NCBI RefSeq assembly: GCF_024868665.1
Contig: NC_079907.1
Span: forward strand, 19,710,191 to 19,774,190
Direction of reading: 5' to 3'
Source: Triplophysa rosa
Taxonomy: Eukaryota; Chordata; Actinopteri; Cypriniformes; Nemacheilidae
DNA length: 64,000 nucleotides
The position numbers and the translations under genes were made by a program. Of the stretch, positions 1 to 12,066 are shown piece after piece (position 1 is the first letter of the stretch; each line of letters starts with the position of its first letter). The notes beneath the pieces were generated by a model. It was not told the origin of the DNA and searched no databases. It saw only the letters and a list, made by a program, of their open reading frames with translations.

Positions 1-50
1 GGTGGACGGTGATGAGGTCGTCCATGGTCACCACCGTGCACTGCTTGATC
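1..50 (-). CDS. ace: ace exon 20, first 50 bp only
   Basis: The acceptor CATTTCTAG at 51-59 is followed by IKQCTVVTMDDLITVH, the lead-in to the second zinc motif. The HEMGH of the C domain and the membrane anchor exons lie beyond the left edge. Confidence 0.9.
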
Positions 51-258
51 CTAGAAATGACAGGAGGATGGAAAGGTTCACGGTGAGGTTGGCAAGATAA
101 CACGTGGGAAGGAAAAGGCTAGAAGCGGTTGTTGTTCCAGTGCTAACATCCTCTGTTTATGATATGGCCAGGAGACATGAGATTGTGGCAGGCGGTTAAT
201 GATGTGATCTGAAACACAGCGAGCTGGTGTGTGGGACAGTCTGATACCACACACACAC

Positions 259-431
259 CTGAAGTCTTTGCGGTTGTAGAAGTCCCAGGCAGAGGCGTGA
301 CACACCACCTCACGGCCGTCTGTTGGTTTCTCCAGCATAGACTTCTCCCAGAACTCAGGCGGCATGGGCAAAAGACCCAGAGAGGTAAAGAACCGGTCGG
401 ATTCGTTGAACATGCGTAGGGGGGTCCAACC
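259..431 (-). CDS. ace: ace exon 19 (C domain)
   Basis: This 173 bp exon, acceptor TTATTCAAG and donor GTGTGTG, codes for [39 protein letters not shown] and [18 protein letters not shown]. The donor sits in a short GTGTGTGTG run. Confidence 0.94.
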
Positions 432-757
432 CTTGAATAATGAAACATCACATATATAACAATTAAAAAACACCTTAATTTTACACAAATTATACATATG
501 CCACAGTATTAGAATTTGAGGTTTTGTCTTTCTGATTTTAAAAAAGTTGGCATAATGTATTATAACAACAATACAAGACATTTGTGTCTAGGTTAACCCT
601 GTTACCATCACATTTAATTTTTGCATTACTTCAAAATCAGGAGACATCAGCCTTAAAATAAGGAGAAGGTAAAATCTCAGTTTGTCACTGTCTCTAATGT
701 TTTGTCAAGTGATGATCTTCCAATGTCAACCCTGTTACTATAATTTAGTATATTACA

Positions 758-1455
758 CAGGGTTGGGAGGGTTACTTTAAGAATGTATTCCGGTACAGTT
801 ACAAATTACTCAATAAAAATGTAACCAGTAACGTAATCCAAGTATCACAATATAAAAGTAATGTAGTCCGACTGCTTTTGGATTACGTTAGGGTCACATA
901 TGTAAATAAACAGAAAAGCAACATGATTTTAAAAATTATTTTCATTTACACAGAAGCAAAGCAGCATTAGAATAGTCTTGAGGTGGCTCAAAGAAGAGTA
1001 TACAGTAAAAAAACGGATATACAGTAAAAACAGGAACTTATTAGAAAGGGCTGCAAGATTAAAATTAAGTAATTATTGTTGATTATTCACTTTTATAATG
1101 TAATCATGAATATTAATGTCAGTTAACACAATAAATGATAAATGTCATATTTTTATAGGCTATGTAGATAAAACAAGCTGAGAAGCATTTAAGAATGTTT
1201 TATGCATTAGAAAACATTTAATTGTATATAGAAATTGGTTGCAGAGCACAAAACACCTAACGCTTCCACATTTTAAAACAATTACTTTAGTTTTGAAACA
1301 GTTATAATCCTGATAGTAATCTAATTTTTTACTAATTGTAATTGTAATCTGATTATTTTGTTTTTTCATGTAACTGTAACGGATTACAGTTACCAAATTT
1401 TTGTATCCTGATTACTGTAATCCTGTTACATGTAATCAGATACTCCCCAACCCTG
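758..1455. mobile_element. miniature hAT-like DNA transposon in ace intron 19
   Basis: The ends are inverted repeats: CAGGGTTGGGAGG at 758 and CTCCCCAACCCTG ending at 1455. The 8 bp flanks ATATTACA (750-757) and ATATTGCA (1456-1463) form a near-perfect target duplication, as for hAT elements. The body is AT-rich with repeated GTAATC/GATTAC words and no convincing coding sequence. Confidence 0.75.
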
Positions 1456-1997
1456 ATATTGCAGTAACGATCATTTCAAATAGTAAACGTAGCATTAAAT
1501 TCTCCTTTTAATAGACATTTTGCAGTTTCAAGACTTGGTCACAAGCCAGTGTGAAAGCTATACAACATAGGTTTACCTTTCTGAAGGTATATTATTTGAA
1601 GAGTTTGCAAAAACAACTCTATTTTTTAAAATGTTCAAAAATCATGTTTTAATTGTTATCATGTTTTTTGTGTGTTTTATTGTGTTAGTTACTGTAGTTG
1701 TATTTTTTTGTTATTATTACTTAATAATAATAAAAAACTGCAGTCTGATTGATATTACTCTAAATGCACAGTAAACAACACGATTAACAGAGTTATCTGT
1801 TTTGCAAATTAACTCTTTATTTCAACGTATTATATCAATATACAATGTCATTTTAACAACACAGAGACACAATTTAGTGTATTAACTTTTAAACATTGTC
1901 AATATATTTAGCAAGTTATTATTTTTCACATTTTACTTTAATATCTTGCAGCCCCACTAAAGATGATAAAAATTGTGTTTTTTCATGTTGATCTTAC

Positions 1998-2095
1998 TTG
2001 GGCAATCATGGCTGGTGTGGCATCTACTTGTGTAGCATCAGGGTACGGGATGACAAGGTCCATGATACTGGACCATGTTTGTGCCCACATGTTTC
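1998..2095 (-). CDS. ace: ace exon 18 (C domain)
   Basis: This 98 bp exon, acceptor TTTTTTCAG and donor GTAAGATC, codes for [20 protein letters not shown] and [13 protein letters not shown]. The preceding intron (2096-5958) contains the hAT-like insertion and the CTGTGGGG tandem repeats. Confidence 0.93.
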
Positions 2096-2779
2096 CTGAA
2101 AAAAGCAGAACAGAGATTTCTCTGACCACTAAAGAAAACCATTGCGCTTGATTACAGACCATTTCCTCTCCAGTCATGTGGAACCATCACAAACACACAT
2201 ATACAACAACACCCAATTTCCAAGGTGTTCTTCACTGAACATACACACTAACACACATTTAGTCATGCCTGGTGATTTTGAAAGCACATTAAATTGATTA
2301 AAAAGATTATTTTGGAGTTGCCACAAACAACAGCAGAATGTCTAAGCAGATGAGAAGGAGAGAGAACCGCACTGTTCTGTACGACCAAAACACTGTCAAC
2401 TTTGCTTTGCTCAAACAATATCACATATCAGGTTTGTGTTACTTTGCCACAGTCCAATGAGCAATGACAGGAGGATTTAGGTAAAGGATTGTGGGATCTT
2501 TGATGTAGCAAAGATAATTCAGAATTGCAATCCTATTTCAGCAAAATAACATTCAAAAGAATTAAAGTTCAGAAAGTTCACATCAGCAAGTGCTGTGCAC
2601 TCATTAATACATCTAATTATAAATTACCCATAAACATAATGTACAGTCTTTTTACAGCCTGGGTTGGAGAACTGCAATTTATGTGGCAGTGTGTGAATTT
2701 ATTTAAATTAAATCCTGTATATTTTTATTTTTGTATAATACTTTATTTTTGTTTTATTTCAAAATCAATTAGCCAACTC

Positions 2780-2999
2780 AAATCAAATTCTATTTTAGTA
2801 TCCTGTGGGGTGTGGCCAATTGTATGTTAGTATCCTGTTGGGCGTGGCCAATTGTAAGTTAGTATCCTGTGGGGTGTGGCCAATTGTATGTTAGTATCCT
2901 GTGGGGTGTGGAAAATTATATGTTAGTATCTTGTGGGGCGTGGCCAATTGTAAGTTAGTATCCTGTGGGGTGTGGCTAATTGTATGTTAGTATCCTGTG
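2780..2999. repeat. tandem repeat, ~32 bp unit
   Basis: About seven imperfect copies of a unit with core TTAGTATCCTGTGGGGTGTG followed by GCCAATTGTATG. The array is interrupted by the hAT-like element at 3000 and a related array resumes after 5117. It is intronic in ace. Confidence 0.85.
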
Positions 3000-5116
3000 C
3001 AGTGGCGGAGCCAGACAATTTTCATAGGCGTGGCCAGACTGAGACCATAGCTCACACAGGGGTAGCACAGAAACTGATATCATCTTTTTTTTCCCTATGT
3101 GGCAAGTCACTGTGGATCTAGTAGTGTTTCTTAGTCACTCACTCATTTACTTAATCAGGCAGTGATTGCCATGTAGAATTACATCATGAAGATCCACATA
3201 AGCTTTTGAATGTATTACTAAACGGATTAAAAAAAAAGATCTGAAACAGTGTGGCATTGCAGAAGGTGGTGTCTTTTTAATTGGTGATAAAGCTCACACC
3301 ATAATAAACAAACATTACAATATCACAGAACACACTCAAACTTACATAAGTACTACACTGACTGACGAAGTAGGAAGTAATTTTCCTCTTCATTTTGCCT
3401 GAGAGGTGCAAAACCAAAATGTAGTAACCTTATCATTAGGGCTGGGCGGAATGACGGAATATTCCGTTAACGCGGAATAAAATGTCAACCGTAAGAGATT
3501 TTTCTATTCCGTGTATTCCGCGGAATGTAAATAAGTAGGCGTGGTTAACTCGGCAAATTAGGCGCTATTCTGAAAAAAAACTAATGAATTAAACCACCCG
3601 TAACAAATGAACGTATCAAACATTCTTTTGACCTTCTTTCAGTCTGTAGTTTAGTGATGCGCTACAGTCCGGCGCTTCTCTCACCCGCAGTGCTCGTGCA
3701 GGGATATTTAAAAAAGCTCATTCTCAACACGTATTTCAGAAGTCAGGTTGTTTTGAAAACCTGTTAATAGTTTTATAAAGTTTAACTTCAGGAGAGCCAA
3801 GGCGAAACTTGCGTTGAAATGCGCGATGATGCTCGCGAGCGCGTGAGCGTGTGAGCGCTTTGTGACGCGCTTCTACCTCCATTTGGGAGACGCGTGAGGA
3901 GTCACCAGAGACTTGCAGTGCAAAAACAAGCCCAAGAATAAACAAACCTGAAGACAGAGAGTCGCAACACACTAAAAGTGCTCATCTAATAGAGAGTGAA
4001 GAGCGATAAAGACCCACACAGACCCCATGAACACCAGTTTATAACACTAGTCATACTGTACTCTCATTGTTTTGCATATTCATACTTTATTGTTATATAT
4101 GTTGTCTATCTTCCTACTGTATACATATGATATAGCCAGAAGATAAATATGAATAAATAATACAACTGATTATCAGAACTTAATTTGATATCTTTAGTAC
4201 ATTTTCATAACTTGCCTACATTTTAACTATGGTGAGCATTTAAATGAACTGTAATAAATAAATTAGTTAAATCAATCTAAGAAAAATGAGGTATAAAATA
4301 TAGAATTTTAATGGCAGATTGTTTCATGAAATATATCGTTACCATGAAAAAAAATTACTCATTCCGTGAAATAGATTTTTGGCCATTCCGCCCACCTCTA
4401 CATAACATTATGGGCAAGCATTTCAAAAATATTCCTTTGCAATACTTTGCATATTATCATTTGGCTGCCAACTGCCAACAAAACATTTTAATTCCCTTTC
4501 AAGGATATATGACACAGACAGACCACCACCATTAAGCTAAGTCAGCACTGAAAGTTGACTTTACTTTTAATGGCCTTCTACAACGCTCTTTTAAATGACA
4601 CTGACACAGTGAAACTGTTCATAGCTTGCGACTTTCATACTGCTAAGTTATCAGCCTAAATTAACTTAGCAAACTTTACCATGTCTGTTTCAACTTCAGC
4701 ACGCCAGCCATAATATACATTCATTAAGACAAGAAACATTTCAAACATAGCGAATAAACTTAATTCTTCTTGTTAACTTACCTGTGACCTCTTCTCTCGC
4801 GGCGGGAAACAGACAGTCCTCCTACTGCACGCGCAAAGTCCGTTGGAGCACACGCGAACAACAACAACACTACTTCTTCTGTAATTGTGTTGGTGGTTGA
4901 AATTCAAGTTGAGTGTATTACCGCCACCTTCAGTTTGGGTGGAGAAGTACTTCTTTGAGGTGCGCTGTTGAAATGCGTCCATATGGGAACAACTGTGTAC
5001 AAAAATGGTTCCGCAAAAAAGTTGCCGGCAAAGCGGTGGTGGGGGGGCCGGGGGTTGCCAAAGATTAATTTATGGTGGCCTTGGCCACCATTGGCCACCC
5101 CCTGGCCCCGCCCCTG
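3000..5116. mobile_element. hAT-like DNA transposon, non-coding, in ace intron 17
   Basis: The left end CAGTGGCGGAGCCAG and right end CTGGCCCCGCCCCTG are inverted repeats. An exact 8 bp target duplication, ATCCTGTG, lies at 2992-2999 and 5117-5124. The 2.1 kb body carries no transposase reading frame and includes a second nested element at 3437-4400. Confidence 0.8.
3437..4400. mobile_element. nested small DNA transposon with ATTCCG-rich inverted ends
   Basis: The inverted ends TAGGGCTGGGCGGAAT and ATTCCGCCCACCTCTA bound a 964 bp AT-rich segment with several ATTCCG words near both ends. A clear target duplication was not found. The start resembles the TAGGGCTG ends of other hAT elements in the window. 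No coding capacity was seen. Confidence 0.6.
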
Positions 5117-5875
5117 ATCCTGTGGGGTGTGGCCAACTTGAATCAAATTCTATTTTAGTATCCGGTGGGCGTGGCCAATTCAAACAAATTCTATTTTAGC
5201 ATCATGTGGGGGCGTGGCCAACTCAACTCAAATTTTATTTTAGCATCATGTGGGGTGTGGCCAACTCGAATAAAATTCTATTTTAGAACCATGTGGGCGT
5301 GGTCAAATTGAATCAAATTCCTTTTAGTATCCAGTGGGCGTGGTCAACTCAACTCAAATAAAATTATATTTTAGCATCATGTGGTGTATGGTCAACTCGA
5401 ATCAAATTCTATTTTAGCATCCTGTGGGGTATGCCAAGTTTAATTAAATTTGATTTTAGCATCCTGGGGGGTGTGGCCAACTCGAATTACATTCTATATT
5501 AAAATCCTGTGGGCGTGGCCAACTCAAATCAAATTCTATTTTAGCATCATGTGGGGTGTGGCCAAATAAAATAAAATTCTATTTTAGTATCCTGTGGGGT
5601 GTGACCAACTCGAATCAAATTCTGTATCAGAATCCTGTGGGCATGGCCAAATTGAATCAAATTCTTTTTTACTATTCCGTGGGCATGGCCAACTCAAATT
5701 ACATTCTATTTTAACATTATGTGGGGTGTGGCCAACTCAAATCAAATTCTTTTTTAGCATCCTGTGGGGTGTGGCCAAATTGAATGAAATTCTTTTTAGT
5801 ATCCTGTGGGCATGGCCAACTCAAATTAAAATTTCATTTTAGCATCATGTGGGGCATGGCCAACTCCAATTAAAT
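5117..5875. repeat. tandem repeat, ~45 bp unit (CTGTGGGG/GTGGCCAACTC)
   Basis: About 17 diverged copies of a unit containing AAATTCTATTTTAGCATCAT, GTGGGGTGTGGCCAACTC and AATC. It shares its GTGGGGTGTGGCC core with the 2780-2999 array, so the two are parts of one satellite locus, divergent in unit length, split by the transposon at 3000-5116. Confidence 0.85.
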
Positions 5876-5958
5876 GAGTTGGTTAGCTGTAGATTCACAT
5901 ATAAACTTTCCTTGAGGACAAACAAAACAAATCAACGCAATATTGTTTAAATTCTTAC

Positions 5959-6150
5959 CAAGAAGATGAGCTGGAATGGGTGCTTTAAGATTGATGTGCT
6001 CCGCTCCGTATTTTTTAAATAGGGATCTACGCACGTAGGCATGAAGATTAACGTAGAGCGGTTCTAGATCTTTCCACAAAGCTTCTAGATCCTGCTCAAA
6101 AGTAGGGGTCTCATACAGAGACCGCCAGGACGCCCCGTTATCTGTGTGAC
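5959..6150 (-). CDS. ace: ace exon 17 (C domain)
   Basis: This 192 bp exon, acceptor TGTTTCAG and donor GTAAGAA, codes for [39 protein letters not shown] and [13 protein letters not shown]. It is homologous to exon 5. The tandem repeat at 5117-5875 lies just downstream in intron 17. Confidence 0.93.
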
Positions 6151-6280
6151 CTGAAACACATTCAAAGCTCTCGTGAAGTTTCTGAAAGTGACTTTTAACA
6201 CCCACAGAAATATGAAAGATCTGCCTCTTGTGTTGCATCAGATCTTCATACACAAAGTGCTTTTATCAGGAGGCATTTAC

Positions 6281-6424
6281 CATTGCTCTGTGCAGCTAAG
6301 TTGGCGAGCTCCACATATCTTTTGTAGCTGGAGCGGAGTTCTCTGCCCGAGGCGTTACGCCAGCCCTGCCAGGCGAACAGCAGCTCACCATAGTCCCTGG
6401 ACTGTGCCATGATCTTATTCAGAT
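6281..6424 (-). CDS. ace: ace exon 16 (C domain)
   Basis: This 144 bp exon, acceptor GTTTGGCAG and donor GTAAATG, codes for LNKIMAQSRDYGELLFAWQG, WRNASGRELRSSYKRYVELA and NLAAQSN. It is homologous to exon 4. Confidence 0.93.
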
Positions 6425-6690
6425 CTGCCAAACACAAGACACATATATGAAGACAGGCCAGTAAACATGAGCCATAGACTCTGTGAGAGCTTTCATTCTT
6501 TACTGTACCGCTGTCAATCCAGCACAGTTAGATACAACACAACAGGGAAAAAATGTAAAAACAAATACCAGTTTTGTATACTTTTAACTTTCACTCTGTA
6601 CTGTATGATCTTCAACACATACTTTAATATTGTCGCTGCTGGGCGAACACTTTGTTTTTCCAAAAAGACTGCCTTTTATGATTTTTTTAA

Positions 6691-7061
6691 AGGACCAGTC
6701 TGGGAATTTTAGCAGCATCTAGTGGTAAGGTTGCGAATTGCAACCCATGGCTAGAAGCACTACGGTGGCTGACAGAGAATTAAGATGTTGTCACATTTTA
6801 GCTTCTTTGACGAAGGAGATAACGTATTTAGATTAACGCATTCTGTAGAGCAGTTTGTCCGTTTAGGGCTACTGTAGAAACAACATGGCGAATTCTATGC
6901 AAGGAGGCCCGCCGTGTGTGTAGATAGAAATAGCTCATTCTAATGTAATAAATTCATAACGCTTCATTATGTAAGGTCTTTATACACCTCTGAACACACA
7001 GTTATGTATATTAGATTGCATTTCCGTCAGTAGATCCTCCCAAAAATTACACATAGCACCT
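6691..7061. mobile_element. miniature element with TTAA target sites
   Basis: TTAA occurs at both borders (6687-6690 and 7062-7065). Inside are imperfect inverted ends: AGGACCAGTCTGGGAATTTT and, at the right, AAAAATTACACATAGCACCT. It is non-coding, in ace intron 15, and of Kolobok or piggyBac type by its target. Confidence 0.55.
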
Positions 7062-8011
7062 TTAAGAATTGAACACACATTAAGGATGACCAACAATAAG
7101 GATTTCATCCAAAAAATAATGTAAGTACAAGGTTTTTGAAGTTGAGGAAGGGGATTTCAATTTCCCAGAATGCTTAGCTGAGGACCGAACGAAGTAAGTT
7201 CATTCAGACTGTAAAATATTATTTTTAAAATAAACAAGACAAGACTATTTAGAGGAGTTTGTAACAGTAATTGTTTTACTAACATTTATCATGCCACCTC
7301 AATGTTTCACCTCAGTGTCCTGGTACAGTTGTCAGGGTATCAGTACAGTACAATGCCTTGAGTCAACAGAGCCATTCTCATATTCATGCTCAGGTACTTA
7401 GATAAGGCTGGGTAATGTTAATATAAGTATAATGCCCCATTTACATTACAAGCGACGAGAAGAATCACATTAGCTCCCATCTTCTCTCCTGTCGGCTGTC
7501 GCTCCTGAAAGTTGCTCCTCATTTGCATAAAGTTAAACTTTGCTCAACTTTGTCGCATCGCTAGATGCGAAGAATCCAGTGCCAATGATGGCTGTCTCTT
7601 GTGTCGCCAGCTCTCCATTGAAACGAATGGTATCATGTCGCTTTGTCACTTATAGTCTGAAAGCGGCATTAGGCTACTCTAACTGGTTGATATCTAAGGA
7701 ATATAGAACATTTAGACAGTTGTTATTGCTAAATAAACCCTGACATGGTGATCATGACCCCAATATACTCAATATATTGATTAAAACATTTATCAGTTCA
7801 TTTATAACAAATTAAAACTGGGTAAGAAATAGAGAAGCGATACAATAAACATATAAGATCAAGCGGTGAAGATGACTTGCAGTACCTGGATGAGTCGTGT
7901 TATCAATTTTAGCAGTTGTTATCACGTCTGACCAATAAAAAGTATTTCAGCAAGCCATGTAATAAGGTGAGATAGGCAGTTACCAGGGAAATATTCAAAG
8001 ACTGCTTATAT

Positions 8012-8064
8012 CCATTTGCATTATATTTATTCATTTGGCAGACTAAATGTCATGTAAATGTAAC
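8012..8064 (-). repeat. SINE/L2-type 3' tail fragment
   Basis: Read on the minus strand, the sequence contains GTCTGCCAAATGAATAAATA, similar to the 3' tail of the SINE at 19446-19610. The 5' tRNA-like part is absent. Confidence 0.45.
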
Positions 8065-8174
8065 CCTAACGCTAATCCGTTTCAATGTAAGTCTGGGCCC
8101 CTGGCAGTGGGTGTTCGCGGCCTCGACCGCGTTCAGGGTCCGGCGTGGACTGCAGAGGTTCCTGTTACAGATTA

Positions 8175-9014
8175 TGTAACCTGACGGGCGACCATTGTAC
8201 ACCTGTAATGATCTGTTCTGTGTTCCCCTGTTATTTTGGACTTTTAGGTTACTTCCTGTTTGCATACCATGTTTGTAGTCTTTTGTAGTGTTAATTAGTT
8301 TCCCCAGGTGTTTCTTGTTTCCTTGTCATCCCAGTGTATTTAAGCCCTACTCTGCGTCCAAAATTGCATACTGTGACAGTACAGTATGAATTTAAATAAG
8401 TACCTAGCTATCGACCGTTAAAACAGTACGTTCTATATAGTATGAGTGGGTGTAGTATGAATACATTTCGGATATACTGCGCCCGCCATGTTTTATGGTC
8501 ATGTGATCCGTATGCTCTTTGACCTTATGACGTTTTAACAACAACCTACACGTGAGAGTTGATAAAAACATAATTTAGTCACGAGAAATTAATTTATTAG
8601 AACTTACATTAAAAACGGACGTCCGCCTTAAAGTTTTCCGCTATATTTATTTGATTTACTTTTGAAATTTGAACGTTTCTCAGCTCCCGTGGCATCATGG
8701 GATAGATAAGTGTCCATCCGATCCGCACTCACGAATCTCGGCGGAAGTAGTAGACCATCCGGGTATTTCTCGCATACTGGTTTTTGCATACTGAGGTTTC
8801 GGACATACTATTCATGACTCATACTCATTTTCACCTACTATGGAAGTAGGCGATTTCGGACGCAGCAATAGTGTTTCCTTTGTTTGGTGTCGGTCTTTGT
8901 TATTATGTTCCTGTTCAGTTCTTGGATTACATTGGTTTGTTTTTGTCTTTGTTTATGTCATTAAATTCAATACTGAACGTGAATCTACTCTCTGTCGGGT
9001 TCTTCTACGTTACA
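8175..9014 (+). mobile_element. solo LTR fragment, split by a miniature element
   Basis: The stretch begins TGTAACCTGACGGG and ends CTTCTACGTTACA. It has LTR-like content: a promoter-like TATTTAAGCCC at 8336-8346 and a polyadenylation-like CATTAAATTC near 8960. It is broken at 8352-8865 by a separate element. No flanking duplication was recognised, so the borders are approximate. Confidence 0.5.
8352..8865. mobile_element. miniature inverted-repeat element inside the LTR
   Basis: The inverted ends CTGCGTCCAAAATTGCATAC and GTAGGCGATTTCGGACGCAG enclose about 514 bp. The internal sequence is rich in CATACTG/AGTATG words. It splits the LTR at 8175-9014 and so is younger than that LTR. No protein is coded. 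Confidence 0.65.
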
Positions 9015-9269
9015 ACATCTAATCACTTATACACTTCAGCCCAACTCTTCTCAATAAGCCACATGATTCGAGGCATATTTTGAAGCATAAATGGTGTGGA
9101 ATCAGTTTTGTCCAGAAGCTTGACAAGCATCTAATAAATTCTGCAATGCAATGATCAGGCTTTTCTATTCACCCACATCCGTCAACACCATACTACAGTA
9201 TACGATCAGCTCTTAAAACTAATTCAGATCATGTTGTTTAAGTGAATAATTCAACTTAAGTGAACTTAC

Positions 9270-9357
9270 CTGGATCCAAAGGCAGACAGTTCGATTCACT
9301 TTTACAAACTGTTGCTACACTGTAAAGCGTCTCCATGGATGCCAGCAAATTGTTGTA
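9270..9357 (-). CDS. ace: ace exon 15 (C domain)
   Basis: This 88 bp exon, acceptor GTTCATAG and donor GTAAGTTC, codes for YNNLLASMETLYSVATVC followed by KSESNCLPLDP. It matches exon 3 in length and pattern, with conserved YSVATVC and a second cysteine. Confidence 0.9.
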
Positions 9358-10225
9358 CTATGAACATAGAACATATTTTAGTCTTTTTGTTTCCAGGTTC
9401 AAAACATTAAAATTTGAAGCTGCAACACGTAACTTGTTTACAATAATTCTTCCTTTCAAAAAAACGAATCTGCCACATTCAGCTCTCTTTGTTTTTTTTA
9501 TCTTATATTATAATTCAAGTTTGTCGAAGCATATTTATGTACGACACTTTTTAAATGTAACACTTTACAATAAGGTTGTATTTGTTAACATTAGTTAACA
9601 CATGAACTAACAATGAACATTATAGTTTGATAGCATTTATTCATCTAGTCATTTTAGTTAATGCCAATACAATTGTCCCTGTGTCTTAACTAATGTTAAT
9701 TTAAAAAATGTATTAGTAAATGTTAAAATTAACATGAAGTAAGATCAACAAATGGTGTAGAAGTATTGTTATTATATTGTATTGTATTGTATTAACAAAT
9801 ACAATATTCTGATGTTACTATACAGTAGTGTGTCATGTCTGCACCACTAGTGTCACCAAATGAAACTGCAAAAAAATAGGCCGTTGGATTGCCCATTATT
9901 AAAAAACGTTAAAATTTTGGCGAACTGACAGCACTACAGCTCAGCATTGTTGAGTGCCTCTGTGATCAAGCCTCAAGTAAGTGCAAACGTTTACTTTGTT
10001 TTTTTATCATATTTGTGGATGTAGCTTGAAACGGATAGCCTGAAGCCTTTCCCCTTTTTGGTTGTCGATGTATGATGTAGTGTTTGGATAATTTGACTCA
10101 CGTCACTGACTGTAATCCTATGTGTATCTTGATTGAAAACGTCATTGTTCCCTATGAACGCTACGTGCACCGGATGTAACTGTGTGGACTTAGACAAAAT
10201 GCGGAAGCAATCGTGCATAGAGTCT

Positions 10226-10975
10226 ATTAATTGCATCTAGAATAAAAGTTTGTGTTTACATAATATGTCTGTGCACTGTGCATATTTATTTTGTATTTAT
10301 AAACACGTACACATGCATGTATATATTTAGGAAATATTTGCATATATACAGTATATAATAATGACTGAGAAAGTTCTGGCATGAAACTCTAGATGGCGCA
10401 GTCCTATAGTCTAACATATATCTGACATAATAACTTCACCACACGGCGCAGCTGATTGGTTCCTTCTGTATCAGCAGCCAATGAGCTGCTGCTCAACGTT
10501 TAAATCTTGGCTAGTGATTGTCCTAGCAGTGCAGCGCGTTTCAGAAGCCCTCCTCCTTCCCCAGCTCCACCTGAATAGATCTGCTACAAGGTGATCATGT
10601 GCGCTATACAGGGGTTATTCATTCCTTACATACACACAGCAGCATGTTGTGGATGTATTGGCAGTAGCAAGTCGCTGTACAGCATAGCAGATCTATTCCG
10701 CCAACACCAAATACATTTATATGTCATGTACACTACCATGCTAAACCCTCCGAGAGTTGTCATGACAGAAATATTTGTATGTAATTTAAATGATATACAG
10801 TATAAACATTTATTGATTTTTATATTTCTTAAATATATGCATGCATGCGTATGCTTTTATAAATACAGAATAAATATGCACAGTACACAAACATATATTA
10901 CGTAAACACAAACTTTTATTCTGGATGTGATTAATCATTATTAATCGCGGTTAATCGTTGAACAGCCCTCGTTCT
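10226..10975. mobile_element. fold-back-like element ending in an ATTAATCG/CAGCCCT motif
   Basis: CTAGAATAAAAGTTTGTGTT at 10238 is mirrored by AACACAAACTTTTATTCTGG at the right, followed by GATTAATCATTATTAATCGCG and GAACAGCCCTCG. Related right ends occur at 23650-23706 and 37505-37540. It is non-coding, in ace intron 14, and approximate at the left border. Confidence 0.5.
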
Positions 10976-10987
10976 TGTTTTCCTCAC

Positions 10988-11146
10988 CTCTTTAAGTTGT
11001 TCTTCAGGAAGAGCAGCTCTCTCAAGATCGCCGAGTTTCTTGAAGATTCTTTGCACGCTTTCATCCTGGAAGTCGCTGGTGTCAAACTTACGAGCCTCCA
11101 GCCCATAGAAATTTGTGTGATTGGCCATCTCCAAGTTCTTCGTCAA
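10988..11146 (-). CDS. ace: ace exon 14 (C domain)
   Basis: This 159 bp exon, acceptor GGCTTTAG and donor GTGAGG, codes for LTKNLEMANHTNFYGLEARK, FDTSDFQDESVQRIFKKLGD and LERAALPEEQLKE. It equals the human exon in length and pattern. Confidence 0.92.
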
Positions 11147-11219
11147 CTAAAGCCAGAAGCAGCACATTAGAGAGAAACACTGAGAGAAGCTGTAGATTAT
11201 AGATCAGTTTGTTTCTCAC

Positions 11220-11356
11220 CATCATCTCTTTGTTGGCTTCAGTGATGTCAGTGTTGTAAGTCCAGGAGGCCTCGGTGTAAGCGTTAAAAACCTTCTCCGC
11301 TGTGCTGTCGTATTCATCTAAAAACCGTTTCGCCTGAACTTCATCTGCTATCATAC
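11220..11356 (-). CDS. ace: ace exon 13 (start of second, C domain)
   Basis: This 137 bp exon, acceptor CTTTGAAG and donor GTGAG, codes for MIADEVQAKRFLDEYDSTAE, KVFNAYTEASWTYNTDIT and EANKEMM. It parallels exon 1 (TAEEVF, TEASWNYNTNLT), marking the second copy of the M2 domain. Confidence 0.92.
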
Positions 11357-11454
11357 CTTCAAAGGGATTCAAGGGGCATTGTGAACAGGACATTCTTCCG
11401 TTCTAATGTATAATCTTTAAGTTTAATAAGAGTTGGTAAACTCCTGCATCTTAC

Positions 11455-11666
11455 CGATGTCTTCAGGATAGCCTTATGGTACGGGCGGCACCCAATTAAA
11501 GTCAGGCCAACCCAACGTCTCTCCAGTCATCTCGTTCTGTTCTCGCAGCCAGGTAGTAACTGGCTCAAAATAGTTCATGAGAGAGCTGGCGTCCATTTTG
11601 TTTGTGCCGACAGCCTCTTGTAGCACCTCCGTCCAAGGCTTTGAAGATCCAGCCTTCAAGACTTTC
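11455..11666 (-). CDS. ace: ace exon 12 (end of N domain / linker), carries TAA
   Basis: This 212 bp exon, with a poly-pyrimidine acceptor (TCTCTTTGAAAG) and donor GTAAGATG, codes for KVLKAGSSKPWTEVLQEAVG, then MNYFEPVTTWLREQNE and LGWPDFNWVPPVP. It is interrupted by TAA at 11474-11476 where related proteins have a sense codon before NYPEG/GYPED. The frame is open on both sides and splices correctly to exon 13. Confidence 0.92.
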
Positions 11667-11719
11667 CTTTCAAAGAGAGAAAAAAAAAAATTACAAACTG
11701 CTTCATTCATTCACCCTTA

Positions 11720-11895
11720 TGTCCATCTAAACCTATATGTGACTCTTTCTTTAGTGGAACACAAAAGAAGATATTTTGAGAACTGTTTCAGTGGTTTTGT
11801 GTTCATGCAATGAACGTCAATGGGGGTAAATGTTGTTTGATTACCAAAGTTCTTCAAAATATCTTCTTTTGTGCAGAAGATAAGATTAGAGAATT
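11720..11895 (+). repeat. dispersed fish repeat with internal palindrome, ace intron 11
   Basis: GAACACAAAAGAAGATATTT is mirrored by AAATATCTTCTTTTGTGCAG about 80 bp downstream. The stretch lies between ace exons 11 and 12 and does not touch their splice sites. Confidence 0.5.
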
Positions 11896-11943
11896 TTAAT
11901 GACGCAGTACTATGCAGAATCAGTGTTTATGTTCGACACATAC

Positions 11944-12066
11944 TCCAAAACAGCTCCGGCCTTTGTTGACCTGTAGATATCACACTTGTGCAGAGGTCCC
12001 GTGTGTCCGGCTTCCCGACACAATTTCTCCTGGAACTGAAACTGAAGGATGAAACTCACAAAGTAT
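11944..12066 (-). CDS. ace: ace exon 11 (N domain)
   Basis: This 123 bp exon, acceptor CTTGCAG and donor GTATGTG, codes for [33 protein letters not shown] and TKAGAVLE. All are strongly matched by ACE of other vertebrates. Confidence 0.92.

Noticed and set aside
2780..5875. Possible CRISPR-like spaced repeats
   Set aside because: The units are contiguous and divergent without unique spacers, and the genome is vertebrate; it is a satellite.
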